Source: Roseivirga pacifica (GTDB lineage Bacteria > Bacteroidota > Bacteroidia > Cytophagales > Cyclobacteriaceae). Taken from it: a stretch of 64,000 nt of DNA. Both the position numbers and the translations under genes were made by a program. Positions 1 through 8,489 of this stretch are shown here, one piece after another. A model generated the notes under the pieces. The model was not told the DNA's origin. It searched no databases and saw nothing but the letters and a program-made list of their open reading frames with translations. The number at the start of each line of letters is the position of its first letter. The first letter of the stretch is position 1. The stretch is taken from NCBI RefSeq assembly GCF_900111145.1, contig NZ_FOIR01000005.1:124001-188000 (forward strand), read 5' to 3'.

Positions 1-311
1 TTCTGGGCATCAATAGTGCCACTCATATACGCCTGAAGTGCCTCTTCGTTGTCTCTTTCAAACATTTCTGCCCCAATGGTGATGTTCTTGGTTTCGTCCA
101 ACTTCTGAGCAATCTCTAGTTGTAACCAGTGCGAAATTGGATTATTGTGCGATTCACCCAGAAAGACTACATCGGCCTTTTCAAGCTTGCGCACCATCTT
201 TTTAAACGACACCTTTTTGCCCTTACTATTGTATAGTGTGTAGGCGGGGTGTTTTTGGGCCATAGCCGCAAAACTGACAAACAAGAAGAGAGTGGCAATT
301 GCCACCCTCAT
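1..311 (-). CDS. ChaN-family haem-binding lipoprotein-like protein, N-terminal part (runs off the window)
   Basis: Reading the minus strand gives a signal-peptide-like start (MRVAIATLFLFVSFAAMA, then Q) and the motif GESHNNPISHWLQLE, typical of the ChaN/Tiki-type haem-binding family. Only about 103 residues lie in the window, so the C-terminal part is missing. The gene follows hmuS, as chaN-like genes often do in haem loci, and is likely the last gene seen of the haem operon. The start is uncertain. An in-frame GTG at 350 would overlap the hmuS stop as GTGA and add 13 residues; I chose the ATG at 311 because it gives a compact signal peptide. Known for the family: ChaN of Campylobacter binds haem. 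A role in haem handling here is inference. Confidence 0.8.
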   Translation of the reverse strand, partial: MRVAIATLFLFVSFAAMAQKHPAYTLYNSKGKKVSFKKMVRKLEKADVVFLGESHNNPISHWLQLEIAQKLDETKNITIGAEMFERDNEEALQAYMSGTIDAQ

Positions 312-346
312 ACCAAAAAATAGTGCCCAAAAGGGCTTTCTTAACT

Positions 347-1405
347 TCACTTTAAGTTCGCTACTAGTGCTTTCCATTCTGTCAATTCAGTTTGTCCTGG
401 CTTTCTTAGGCCAAAGAACTGCGCTATTATTTCTCTGTCTTCACCAAACACTTCTACAGAGGTTACTATGCCATCTTTGGTTGGCTTTTCTACCGCCCAA
501 GCGCTGGCAATCATGTCTGTTCTTAGGTGCAGGTTAAAGTTCGGATCCATTACATTGATCCATTGTTGCTCGCCTCTGTCTAGCGGCACAATTTTGTTCA
601 CCACATCTTGATGTATCTGCAGGTTACCATGGTTACCAGCAAAGATCATAATCGGCAATTGTGTTTCTGAAGCCTCGCTAAGAATGCTCGGCACCACATT
701 TACAGATAGTTTTCTAGTGAACTTACCTTCGGCCAATTCTAGAGCGTTCAACCTTTCGGCATTGAACTTTCTTAGCATAGGGAAGAAATCATGTGTGTCT
801 TCCATTTCTGCCCAAGCCTTTAAAAGCTCCTCTTTGTTTACATCAGTAGCGTAGCTTATCGGCTCGTACGGAGTAACGGTAACTTCGGTAGACTGATCTT
901 CTGCTTTAAAGTCTTCGATCAGCTGCTCGTAGGCATCAAAGTCGCCATCGGCTTGCAAGTACACTTTTGTAATGGCATCTCCGGCAGCATCAAACACCTG
1001 AATGCTGTGCATTACACGGTCGCCTTTGTCTAAAGTATGCGCAAAGGCATGCCCCCAATTTTTGAAAAACACGCGGCTTTCAATCGGTCCAATTACCGTA
1101 GCCATGTGGTGATTACCAGCACCAAAAGTGCCTATTTTTTCAAAAGTACCCTTGTGCTCAAGCACGCAGGCATCGTTACGGGTAAGGCTCATTACATGTC
1201 CAAGCGATTTGAATCGCTTCAACAAGTCGTCCCAAGGGCCTTGTAGTCTTACTGTGTCGTTGCCAATTCCTGTTGCCAAAAGTTCGGCTTCGCTTACACC
1301 AAGCTGCTTAGCCGCATCTCTAATTCTTACTTTTGGGTTTTCTTCTTTAAAATTCTGGTATGCTTCGAGCAGGGAACCAGCTGTTGCTTGCATGGTATCA
1401 GGCAT
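347..1405 (-). CDS. hmuS: Haem-degrading/haem-trafficking protein, HemS/HmuS family
   Basis: The 352-residue cytoplasmic protein has the two-half layout of the HemS/ChuS/HmuS family. It begins with a short helical region (AAKQLGVSEAELLA, about residues 31-44) and has the family histidine in DTHDFF (His205), the position of the axial haem ligand in HemS/ChuS. Family members bind incoming haem and either degrade it or pass it on. The gene overlaps hmuV by 8 bp (ATGCCTGA), indicating translational coupling, and ends at the start of the chaN-like gene. No separate HmuO-type haem oxygenase is visible, so this protein is the best candidate for releasing iron from haem. The flavodoxin at 7804-8343 could supply electrons, but that is inference. 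Confidence 0.93.
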   Translation of the reverse strand: MPDTMQATAGSLLEAYQNFKEENPKVRIRDAAKQLGVSEAELLATGIGNDTVRLQGPWDDLLKRFKSLGHVMSLTRNDACVLEHKGTFEKIGTFGAGNHHMATVIGPIESRVFFKNWGHAFAHTLDKGDRVMHSIQVFDAAGDAITKVYLQADGDFDAYEQLIEDFKAEDQSTEVTVTPYEPISYATDVNKEELLKAWAEMEDTHDFFPMLRKFNAERLNALELAEGKFTRKLSVNVVPSILSEASETQLPIMIFAGNHGNLQIHQDVVNKIVPLDRGEQQWINVMDPNFNLHLRTDMIASAWAVEKPTKDGIVTSVEVFGEDREIIAQFFGLRKPGQTELTEWKALVANLK

Positions 1406-2213
1406 AATTCTGTTGTTTATATGTTTCGTTTCTTACGGATTTCGGTATTGAAATAATCACTGTTCTACCAGTGTTTGGCTCTTTCAAAAGCTCTACCGGG
1501 TGCTCAAAAACATGTTCTATGTTTTGTTTAGTAAGCACCTCTTCACTTAAGCCTTGCTTATAGATCTCTCCATTTTTCATTAGCACAATGTGGCTGGCAT
1601 ACTGTGCGGCTAAATTCAAATCGTGCAAAATGGCCAAAACCGCCATGTTCTGTTCGCACATTTCTTTGGCGGTGTTTAATAGTGTGTGTTGATGCAGAAT
1701 GTCCAAATCGGAAGTTGGCTCATCGAGCAAAAGGTATTTTGGAAAAGCCGACTTATCCCATACCTGCGCCATTATTCTGGCAAGTTGAACACGTTGCTGT
1801 TCGCCACCAGATAGAGTTTGATATAAGCGACCTCGATATGCTTCTAGTTTGTTGTGCTTAATTACAGATTCGATAATATCATCATTTTCCTTTTTGGAAG
1901 TTTTGTGCGGAAAGCGACCAATCTCAATGATCTGCTCTATGCTAAAAGGAAAGCTAATGTTGGTATGCTGCGGCATTACAGCCCTTATTTTCGAAAGCTC
2001 CTCGCTATTTAGCTCCTGAATGTCGCAGCCATTAAAATTTACATTCCCTTTCTGCGCCTTAATTTCTTTCGCTAACACCTTTAAAAAGGTGCTTTTACCT
2101 GCTCCGTTTGGTCCTACTATAGCGGTAAACTCTCCCGGGTTTACGGTTAGGCTACACCCTTTTAATATGGGCTTTTTGCCGACTTGATATGCAATGTTTT
2201 CACTTCTTAGCAT
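1398..2213 (-). CDS. hmuV: Haem ABC transporter ATP-binding protein
   Basis: An ABC ATPase of 271 residues, the usual size for HmuV. Visible motifs are Walker A GPNGAGKS (34-41), signature LSGGEQQR (134-141), Walker B LLLDEPTSDLD (161-171) and the H-loop HDLNLA (about 198). It should energise haem import with the HmuU permease at the inner membrane. Its start overlaps the hmuU stop by one base (TAATG) and its end overlaps hmuS by 8 bp, so hmuU-V-S form a tightly coupled block. The specific haem (rather than siderophore) assignment comes from neighbours hmuS, hmuT and the HmuY-like gene. Confidence 0.95.
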   Translation of the reverse strand: MLRSENIAYQVGKKPILKGCSLTVNPGEFTAIVGPNGAGKSTFLKVLAKEIKAQKGNVNFNGCDIQELNSEELSKIRAVMPQHTNISFPFSIEQIIEIGRFPHKTSKKENDDIIESVIKHNKLEAYRGRLYQTLSGGEQQRVQLARIMAQVWDKSAFPKYLLLDEPTSDLDILHQHTLLNTAKEMCEQNMAVLAILHDLNLAAQYASHIVLMKNGEIYKQGLSEEVLTKQNIEHVFEHPVELLKEPNTGRTVIISIPKSVRNETYKQQNYA

Positions 2214-3286
2214 CAGATTAGGTTTTTGCGTTTGGCTACAGTGAGTAGGTAAATGAAGAACGGAGTGCCAACCGTGGCGGTAATTATACCAATTGGTAAT
2301 TCGGCAGGAGCCACAACCGTTCGAGCAAGTATATCGGCCAGAATAAGCAGCAATGCGCCACCAATGGCCGAACCGGGAATAACAACTCTATGGTCGCTAG
2401 AGATGGTCATTCGGATAATGTGCGGAATAACCAGGCCTAGGAAACCAATAATACCTGCAAAGGCTACAGCTGTACCAACAGCCAATGCACTTAATAAGAT
2501 AGTAATGTTTTTTAGTCGTTCCACATTAACGCCAGAATGATACGCCTCGGACTCACCTAAGGCTAAGGCATTTAAAGAACGGGCGTGATACATTAGCCCT
2601 GCTACGGTGACAATTACAGGAATAACTATGATGTAAACTTTTGTCCACGTGGCTACACTTAAGTCGCCTAGGGTCCAGAAGGTAAAAGCGCGCAGCTGCT
2701 GCTCGTCTGAATAGAAAATGCCCAAGCCAATAATGGCGCTTGTAAGTGCGGTAATGGCTACACCGGCCAAAATAAGAATAGTAACCCTGACTTTGCCTTT
2801 GTACTTACCCAGCTTTAGGGTTGTAAACGTGGCAATTACCCCACCCAAGAAGGCAAATGGAGGTAGCAAATATTGCTTGTAGTGCTCTGGCACCGAACCA
2901 AAAATGGATTCCATGCCCATAATAACAGCTATGGCACCGAGTGCAGCTCCGCTTGAGACACCAATAATTCCTGGTTCCACCAGCGGATTTCTAAAGAGCC
3001 CTTGCAACGCGGCACCGCTAACACCAAGTGCTGCTCCAATTAAAATAGTAAAAAGTAGGCGAGGCAGACGGATATCTTTAAAAACCAAGGTTTTGACATC
3101 GGACACCTCTGTTGCCCCAAGGCCAATTTCGTTCAGAAAAATATTGACGCTGTCTTTGAGCGTAATTTCCACAGCGCCTACGCTAAGCGATACAAAAAAC
3201 ACCACTACCAACGAGAGCATCATTAACACGATGCGTTGGTTTGCACTAAAGGTTTTGGGCATTGTAAACTGTATCGCTTTGCTCAT
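2213..3286 (-). CDS. hmuU: Haem ABC transporter permease, FecCD family
   Basis: A 357-residue polytopic protein with about ten hydrophobic segments and FecCD-family signatures: GAALGVSGAALQGLFRNPL near residues 84-102 and GIIGFLGLVIPHIIR near 279-293. It forms the inner-membrane channel for haem or Fe-siderophore import with HmuV. It starts 2 bp after the hmuT stop codon and overlaps hmuV by one base. The BtuC/FecCD fold alone does not identify the substrate; haem is inferred from hmuS and hmuT context. Confidence 0.95.
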   Translation of the reverse strand: MSKAIQFTMPKTFSANQRIVLMMLSLVVVFFVSLSVGAVEITLKDSVNIFLNEIGLGATEVSDVKTLVFKDIRLPRLLFTILIGAALGVSGAALQGLFRNPLVEPGIIGVSSGAALGAIAVIMGMESIFGSVPEHYKQYLLPPFAFLGGVIATFTTLKLGKYKGKVRVTILILAGVAITALTSAIIGLGIFYSDEQQLRAFTFWTLGDLSVATWTKVYIIVIPVIVTVAGLMYHARSLNALALGESEAYHSGVNVERLKNITILLSALAVGTAVAFAGIIGFLGLVIPHIIRMTISSDHRVVIPGSAIGGALLLILADILARTVVAPAELPIGIITATVGTPFFIYLLTVAKRKNLI

Positions 3287-3288
3287 GT

Positions 3289-4119
3289 TTAGTTATGCGT
3301 AAGGTCGAAGAGTTTTTGTGCTGTTTCGATTACTCGAGGTCCCCAGTTTGTTAGGGCGACACCATCAAGTGCTATTATTTGGCCTTTTTTGCCAGCCGTT
3401 GTCTGCGCAACGCCAGGTACCTTTAGGGCTGCATCTTTTCCGCCAATGCTTTCCAACCCACTTTCGAAAAACAGAATGTAGTCTGGGTTGGCCGTAATTA
3501 GCGCCTCAGTATTCAGGGGCTTGTAACCTTCAATAGTTGGTGTAGCACTGGCTAAACCCGCCAGATTAACAATGTCGAAACCAGTTGTTTTGCCGGCTAC
3601 CATCATATTACCAACACCACGATTGAACACGCAAAGTATGGTAGGTTGCTCTTTAGCCGCAGCTACTTTTTGCGCTAGGGCCACTTGGCCTTGCTTTAAT
3701 TCAGCAATTAGCTCTTTGCCTTCGGTAGCCTTGTTTAAAGCAGTGGCAATGGTTTGAATTCTTTGGAGTGTGTTTTCAAAGTTGTGCAAGTTTTCTACCT
3801 CCACAATCTTGATTTTAGCCGACTGAAGCTGTTCTACTACAACTGGCTTTACATAGTCTTTTTCTAGCACCACAAAGTCTGGTGCCATGGCAATTATGCC
3901 TTCGGCAGTAATTCCTGTTCGGTAGCCAATTGATGGCAAAACTTGCATATGAGGTGGGAAAGTTGATGTGCGATCTGTTGCAATAATATTGTCGCAAAGG
4001 CCTAGGCTGCAAACAATTTCGGTGGCAGAGCTGCCAGCGGTTACTATTTTTTGGGCCTTAATAGTAAAGGTTGCAACAAGTAGAAGAGTGATTAATGTAA
4101 GTCTCATGATTTTCAACAT
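3289..4119 (-). CDS. hmuT: Haem/iron ABC transporter substrate-binding protein
   Basis: A periplasmic binding protein of the BtuF/HmuT class. The mature part opens with KIVTAGSSATEIVCSLG and continues with the two-lobe pattern (DFVVLEKDYVKP, VAGKTTGFDIVNLAG, NPDYILFFESG). The signal peptide is MLKIMRLTLITLLLVATFTIKA followed by Q. An upstream start at 4164 would add a poorly fitting N-terminus, so ATG 4119 is chosen; ATG 4107 is also possible. It would carry haem from the outer-membrane receptor to HmuUV. It lies about 170 bp after the hmuY-like gene, separated by inverted repeats that may reduce read-through. Confidence 0.9.
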   Translation of the reverse strand: MLKIMRLTLITLLLVATFTIKAQKIVTAGSSATEIVCSLGLCDNIIATDRTSTFPPHMQVLPSIGYRTGITAEGIIAMAPDFVVLEKDYVKPVVVEQLQSAKIKIVEVENLHNFENTLQRIQTIATALNKATEGKELIAELKQGQVALAQKVAAAKEQPTILCVFNRGVGNMMVAGKTTGFDIVNLAGLASATPTIEGYKPLNTEALITANPDYILFFESGLESIGGKDAALKVPGVAQTTAGKKGQIIALDGVALTNWGPRVIETAQKLFDLTHN

Positions 4120-4217
4120 TCGTTTAAAGCAAGTAGAGGAGATGATTGTGCAAACTATTTCCAATTACTCTGCCTCTACTGCTAAACTTGCTAACTAAGG
4201 TTTATTTGGTTTTTTAA

Positions 4218-4244
4218 TAAGAGGAGCCCTGCTGACCCCTCTTA
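4218..4244 (-). other. Inverted repeat between hmuY-like gene and hmuT
   Basis: TAAGAGG (4218-4224) pairs with CCTCTTA (4238-4244), a 7-bp stem with a 13-nt loop, in the gap between the HmuY-like gene and hmuT. No U-tract follows on the minus transcript, so this is not a classical terminator. It could slow polymerase or protect the receptor/lipoprotein mRNA so that those two products are made in excess; this is inference. Confidence 0.45.
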
Positions 4245-4247
4245 TAG

Positions 4248-4265
4248 GGTTTGTTAGAACAAACC
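4248..4265. other. 18-bp near-perfect palindrome downstream of hmuY-like gene
   Basis: GGTTTGTT-AG-AACAAACC is an 8-bp perfect dyad with a 2-bp centre, 26 bp from the HmuY-like stop. A 2-nt loop is poor for an RNA hairpin, so it may be a DNA-binding site or the base of a larger structure with the adjacent repeat at 4218-4244. Confidence 0.4.
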
Positions 4266-4290
4266 GTCCGTGATAAACAACAAACTTGTC

Positions 4291-5382
4291 TTATTGAACC
4301 AGCAAATCGTATTGGAACTGCGCGTTACCACGCTCTCCACTTACTGGGTCAACAAGTCTTGTAAATTTCAATTTGTAGTAATTATCACCTGTATCTTTAA
4401 TCACATAGAATTGGGTGTCAACCACGCCTGGTCCTTGATCAGAACCAGGAGAAGAAGTTGTTCTCCAGCCACTACCAATTGCATCGTAGTCGTTAGTAAA
4501 GGTTAATGAACCAACACCAGTGAAATCGAAGCTATCGTAAGTAACATCACCTGCCACTTCAACCACAGCCACTTCAACTCTAGCTGTATTCGAAATCACA
4601 AAATCTTTGTAAGAATAAGGGATTGAAGTAGTTGCACTGAATGGAATTACGTTTGTCCAAACCGAGAACATAATATCCCAATTGTTCTTTTTAGGGAATG
4701 AAACCTCAGCACCATTATCAAGATCGATTGATACAAAGTCATACTCAGTATCTTTTGAAATGTTGATCTCTTGGTAAGTTTCAGAAGCTATTTCCGCGTA
4801 GCGCAAAGTATAGCCGTTGCCATTTTGCAACACTCTCAACTTAACCCAACCACGGTTAGAACCGTCAGGGTTATTTCCTCTATTAAGAATGTACACTTGG
4901 TTTTGGCTTTCGGTAGCACTTACCGCAGCAATAGCAGTTTGACTAATATCTCCATTAGGTGCGTCCATCCAAGTGGTAGCCTCGCTCACCCACTCAGGCA
5001 CCTGAGGACCAAACAAAGTACCGAAAATGGCATTAATATCGAGCTGAGCGCCCATTCCTACAGTATCTTCAGCAGTTACTGTGGTTAAATCTGTTTTGTC
5101 AATTGCTCTGGCAAATGCAGAGGTTGGGTTGTTTATGATTACACGGTATTCGCTACCACTATAAAAACCTAGGTCCCAGCCGTTACGCTCTACCACGTAG
5201 GTTTCTTCAGCAGAAAGGTCTACAAATACTTGGTTTGGTTGGTCTGGGCCACCTACTGCTGGAGCCACTACTGCGCCCGCTGCTGCTGGTTCCTCAATTG
5301 GTCCGTCATCATCAGAACAAGCTGATGCAAAGCCTAGAACAGCTACCGCTGCCCATAGTTTCAATGTGCTTTTAGTTATCAT
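4291..5382 (-). CDS. HmuY-like haem-binding surface lipoprotein
   Basis: A 363-residue lipoprotein with a lipobox ending FASAC (Cys22) and then an acidic/Ala-Pro linker (SDDDGPIEEP), typical of Bacteroidota surface lipoproteins. The body has the HmuY-family pattern of aromatic-rich beta segments (YVVERNGWDLGFYSG, NNWDIMFSVWTN, GSGWRTTSSPGSD, TQFYVIKDTGDNYYKLKF). Its start overlaps the TonB receptor stop by 4 bp (ATGA), matching the hmuR-hmuY pairing of Porphyromonas. HmuY captures haem outside the cell and passes it to the receptor. The protein contains no histidine at all, so the two-histidine haem ligation of P. gingivalis HmuY cannot apply; methionines (for example in TWMDAP, WDIMFS) are possible ligands, as reported for some relatives. 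Confidence 0.85.
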   Translation of the reverse strand: MITKSTLKLWAAVAVLGFASACSDDDGPIEEPAAAGAVVAPAVGGPDQPNQVFVDLSAEETYVVERNGWDLGFYSGSEYRVIINNPTSAFARAIDKTDLTTVTAEDTVGMGAQLDINAIFGTLFGPQVPEWVSEATTWMDAPNGDISQTAIAAVSATESQNQVYILNRGNNPDGSNRGWVKLRVLQNGNGYTLRYAEIASETYQEINISKDTEYDFVSIDLDNGAEVSFPKKNNWDIMFSVWTNVIPFSATTSIPYSYKDFVISNTARVEVAVVEVAGDVTYDSFDFTGVGSLTFTNDYDAIGSGWRTTSSPGSDQGPGVVDTQFYVIKDTGDNYYKLKFTRLVDPVSGERGNAQFQYDLLVQ

Positions 5383-7655
5383 TTTAGATTTAGATTATAG
5401 CTTAGTTTTACAAAATATGATCTTCCGAAAGCTATCGGCACGGATGATCCACCAGAGTGAGCTCCGCCCGATACGCCTGAATTATTTACCCTTTGAATGT
5501 TGAATACATTGCGTGCTCCAAGCATTAGTTCAAAATGTTGCCCTATGCCTTTGGTCACTGTTGCATCTAACCAACTGTAGCCTTCAATCTCACCAATGCT
5601 AATGGTCTCTTCGCCTTGGTCGTTGGTGGTTGCAAAGTACGATTGCAGCGCTCCGGTGTACTTGTAAAACAGGTTAACCGATGTATTGAGCTTGGTAAAC
5701 TGATAGCTTATGTTACTACTTACCTCTGGGGAGAAGAAGTACTCATCAAGGTCGCTGGCCCCTTCGTTAATCTGATTATATCGGCCTATGTAAGAAAGGC
5801 CAAGGCTTACGCTCAACTTATTGAAGGTGGCCTTTTGACTGAGCGTTCCACCCAAAGTCTTGTAGCGGTTAATGTTTACATAAGTTGTGTTCGATACATT
5901 AGCTGGATCTTGTGCTATAGATATCTGATCCGTAATATCGTTGAAGAAGAAGTTGAGATCTGAACTTACATTTTGGCCAGAAAGCTTGTATTGATTGATA
6001 AAATTCACGCCAAAGTGATTCGACTTTTCGGGCTGTAAATCTGGGTTACCAAAAATGCGGTGGTTAGAATCTACAAACTCAAAATATAGCTCGCGAACTG
6101 ATGGTGAACGGAAACCTCTGCCATAAGAAAGGCGCACATTGGCGTTTTCTCCCAAGCCATACTTCAACTGCATTGCTGGTAATAGCTGATTCCCGTAGTT
6201 GTTATTCACTGTATAGCGCAAGCCTGGGCGAAGGGTAAAACGATTCAGTTCCCACTCGGCTGAAGTGTAAACTGCGTACTCTTCGTTGCTTTGGTCACCA
6301 TCGGCAATACGGCCACCGCCTACGCTTTCAAGGCTTACTTGGTAACCCAATTGTAGCGATAGGTTATCCACTGGTTTAAGGTAACCCGCACCGCCTAGCT
6401 CCCAAACTTGGTAGGTGCTCGTATCTTGATCGCCTTCTCCAGTGGTTAAGGTACGCTCGTCCGTCACCAGATTATTCGCAAACTGACTGCTCTTTCTTTC
6501 AAAGTCCGAAAATGATGCAAACAGATTGTAACGGTCTAAAAAGTTAGTCTTTCCCTCCGCTTGTACTTGGTGTGAAAAACGCTTGCTTTTATACTCTTCG
6601 TCAATGGCAAAAGGTTGGTATTCGCCTTCGTTTGTATAGTTGTCTTGCTGGCGGCCAAACGACTCAATAAGCTCGCTTAGGACATCAATTCTATAGAAAG
6701 CGCTAAAATTTTCGGTGTCGTATTTTAGCAGCCCGGTGCCAGTCCATTGGTCTTTTGGATTCCACTCGTAAGTACGACCAGTCGCACTGCCTTGATAGCC
6801 CTGAAAATCGTTGTGCAAACCACTTACCATGGCACTCCATCGGTCGCTAATGCGGTGGTTTATGCCTACGGATTGAATATGTCTACCGGCATCAGGACCA
6901 ATCTCATCCCCGGCAGTTTCAGATTGTAGGTTGGCACTAATCTCTGTACGGTTTTTAAATTCCTTTTTAGTAATCAGGTTGATTACCCCTGCCAAAGCAT
7001 TGGCGCCATAGTTTACAGCCATTGGGCCCTCAACAATTTCAATTCGCTCAATCTGTTGTAGGTTAATTTGGCTAAGATCCGCCCCGTTACCATTTCCGTT
7101 TCGGTTTACCAATGGCACACCATCAATCAATATTTTTACATTCTGGCTCGAAATGCCTTGAAGGCTTACAGTAGTGCTTCCAATGGCCAAGTCGTTGGAA
7201 AGGCGAATGTTTAGCTGACTTTGCAGAGCTTCTTGCAAAGTGATCGCTCCCCTTCTCTCTATTTGTTCTGCATTAATGGTTTGCACCCTAAACACAGAAT
7301 TCTTAACTGACTGAGGAGAAAACTGCCCAGTAACAACCACCTCGTCTAGATCGGTAATGGTTGGTGTTAGGGCAAAGCGGTAGTCCGTGCGCTGGTATAG
7401 TGTGTCGATAATTGGGGAAAAGCTGAGGTGCTGTGTTTTAAGCACTGCAGGAAAGTCGACTCCCTTAAGTGAAAACTGACCGCTTGCATCTGTAATACCA
7501 GATTTGATGGTTTTGCCCTTGACCGTAGAAATTTGAACCGCTACTCCTGGAATGTTAATGTTGTCTTCCGAAGAATAGAAAGTGACAGACTGGCCAGAGG
7601 CCATAAATGGCAACAATATAGAGGCGATTATCAGACAGGTTAAACGGTTAGCCAT
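5379..7655 (-). CDS. TonB-dependent haem receptor (HmuR-like)
   Basis: About 758 residues from ATG 7655, with signal peptide MANRLTCLIIASILLPFMASG. It has a short CarboxypepD-regulatory-like N-terminal domain (PGVAVQISTVKGKTIKSGITDASGQF...), then the plug (VVTGQFSPQSVKNSVF, IERRGAITLQEAL, LIDGVPLV, IERIEIVEGPMAVNYGANALAGVINLIT) and a 22-strand-type barrel ending in FGRSYFVKLSYNLNLK with a hydrophobic C-terminal strand. An upstream in-frame start at 7739 would run through the promoter elements, so it is rejected. First gene of the haem operon; overlaps the hmuY-like gene by 4 bp. Haem as substrate is inferred from the operon. Confidence 0.93.
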   Translation of the reverse strand: MANRLTCLIIASILLPFMASGQSVTFYSSEDNINIPGVAVQISTVKGKTIKSGITDASGQFSLKGVDFPAVLKTQHLSFSPIIDTLYQRTDYRFALTPTITDLDEVVVTGQFSPQSVKNSVFRVQTINAEQIERRGAITLQEALQSQLNIRLSNDLAIGSTTVSLQGISSQNVKILIDGVPLVNRNGNGNGADLSQINLQQIERIEIVEGPMAVNYGANALAGVINLITKKEFKNRTEISANLQSETAGDEIGPDAGRHIQSVGINHRISDRWSAMVSGLHNDFQGYQGSATGRTYEWNPKDQWTGTGLLKYDTENFSAFYRIDVLSELIESFGRQQDNYTNEGEYQPFAIDEEYKSKRFSHQVQAEGKTNFLDRYNLFASFSDFERKSSQFANNLVTDERTLTTGEGDQDTSTYQVWELGGAGYLKPVDNLSLQLGYQVSLESVGGGRIADGDQSNEEYAVYTSAEWELNRFTLRPGLRYTVNNNYGNQLLPAMQLKYGLGENANVRLSYGRGFRSPSVRELYFEFVDSNHRIFGNPDLQPEKSNHFGVNFINQYKLSGQNVSSDLNFFFNDITDQISIAQDPANVSNTTYVNINRYKTLGGTLSQKATFNKLSVSLGLSYIGRYNQINEGASDLDEYFFSPEVSSNISYQFTKLNTSVNLFYKYTGALQSYFATTNDQGEETISIGEIEGYSWLDATVTKGIGQHFELMLGARNVFNIQRVNNSGVSGGAHSGGSSVPIAFGRSYFVKLSYNLNLK

Positions 7656-7662
7656 CTCTTTA

Positions 7663-7693
7663 TTTAGACTAATTCTTAATAATTGCAAAAGTA
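7663..7693 (-). promoter_or_regulatory. Core promoter of haem operon: -7 box plus Fur-like palindrome
   Basis: Read on the minus strand, TACTTTTG (7686-7693) matches the Bacteroidota -7 consensus TAnnTTTG. Seven bases downstream begins a 17-bp imperfect dyad (plus-strand TTTAGACT-A-ATTCTTAA, 7663-7679), about 8 bp before the ATG at 7655. Its form resembles the 7-1-7 Fur box and the better copy at 9172-9188. It would sit on the transcription start, a natural position for an iron-dependent repressor. No convincing -33 TTTG is present, in keeping with an activator-dependent promoter. Confidence 0.7.
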
Positions 7694-7717
7694 CTTGACG
7701 TTGAGGTGATTGGAAAT

Positions 7718-7777
7718 AGCTAGTTGTAGTGGTTTGCACTCACTAGGTATAGTGAAATGGAATCACTAGAAATAGTG
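7718..7777. promoter_or_regulatory. Three-copy 14-bp dyad array upstream of haem receptor
   Basis: Three 14-bp dyads at exact 23-bp spacing: AGCTAGTTGTAGTG (7718-7731), CACTAGGTATAGTG (7741-7754) and CACTAGAAATAGTG (7764-7777); the last two are perfect CACTA-N4-TAGTG. The nearest dyad centre is 35 bp upstream of the -7 box centre, near -42 to -45 relative to the expected start, a typical activator position. An outer 10-bp inverted repeat (GCACTCACTA 7736-7745 / TAGTGAGTGC 7773-7782) frames the distal pair. The same motif, period and phase recur at 9226-9262 and 15353-15389. Confidence 0.8.
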
Positions 7778-7803
7778 AGTGCATGTTGTTCATTTTGAGT
7801 TAT

Positions 7804-8343
7804 TTATGTTGTTGACCCAACAGCCTCGAGTTCAAACTCTTCCACAAGCTGCGCTACCCATTGGGCTATTCTGCTTTCCGTCATGTCGCGTTGGTTGTCT
7901 TCATCTAAGGCCAAGCCCATAAACCAGCCTGGCTCAAACTCAGCTACAGACTCATCATAATCGTAGCCTTCAGTAGACCATACGCCAATAACTTCACCAC
8001 CATTGTTCACCACCTCCTGACCGAGGATGCCAACGCCATCAATAAAGAATTCGCCATAGCCCATTTGGTCTCCCAAACCGAAGATGGCCACTTTCTTGCC
8101 CGTAAAGTCAATGGTTTTAAATTCATCGAAAAAGCCTTCCCAGTCGCTTTGCAAGTCTCCATCGAACCATGTGGAAAGGCCAAGGATTATTCTATCGTAC
8201 GATGCAAAATCCGCTGCACTGACTTTGTGTACATCGTGCTTTTCAATGTTTGCTACCTCAAAGGCTGTTTCTATTAATTCTGCCGCGTATTCTGTCGCTC
8301 CTGTATCTGAGCCATAAAATAGGCCTATTGTTGCTGTAATCAT
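7804..8343 (-). CDS. fldA: Flavodoxin (long-chain type)
   Basis: 179 residues, close to the usual long-chain flavodoxin size. The phosphate-binding loop GLFYGSDTGATEYAAE (about 7-22) is FMN-binding; STWFDGDLQSDWEGFF and FGLGDQMGYGEFFIDGVG are the other FMN and long-chain regions. It carries electrons at low potential and usually replaces ferredoxin when iron is short. It follows the two small CxxC genes after a 146-bp gap containing a strong hairpin and belongs to the iron island, so induction under iron starvation is likely. It might also reduce the haem-degrading HmuS or siderophore iron; this is inference. Confidence 0.95.
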   Translation of the reverse strand: MITATIGLFYGSDTGATEYAAELIETAFEVANIEKHDVHKVSAADFASYDRIILGLSTWFDGDLQSDWEGFFDEFKTIDFTGKKVAIFGLGDQMGYGEFFIDGVGILGQEVVNNGGEVIGVWSTEGYDYDESVAEFEPGWFMGLALDEDNQRDMTESRIAQWVAQLVEEFELEAVGSTT

Positions 8344-8359
8344 TTTGTTTGTTGTTAGT

Positions 8360-8392
8360 GAAGGAGAGCAAGCTTTCGTTTTGCTCTCCTTC
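8360..8392 (-). other. 12-bp hairpin just upstream of flavodoxin
   Basis: GAAGGAGAGCAA (8360-8371) pairs perfectly with TTGCTCTCCTTC (8381-8392), loop 9 nt, ending 17 bp before the flavodoxin ATG. No U-tract follows on the minus strand, so termination is not expected. It may stabilise the flavodoxin mRNA end after processing, or affect translation. The rest of the 8344-8489 gap also holds CCTTGGG and CCCAAGG blocks about 55 bp apart that could pair. Confidence 0.5.
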
Positions 8393-8489
8393 TGGGTTTA
8401 GGGGTTAATTTGTGCCTTGGGGGAACTGTCCTCTTTTTTTGATCAACCGAAGATGTAGTATGCCTGTATACCCAAGGACTTTATCTTTT

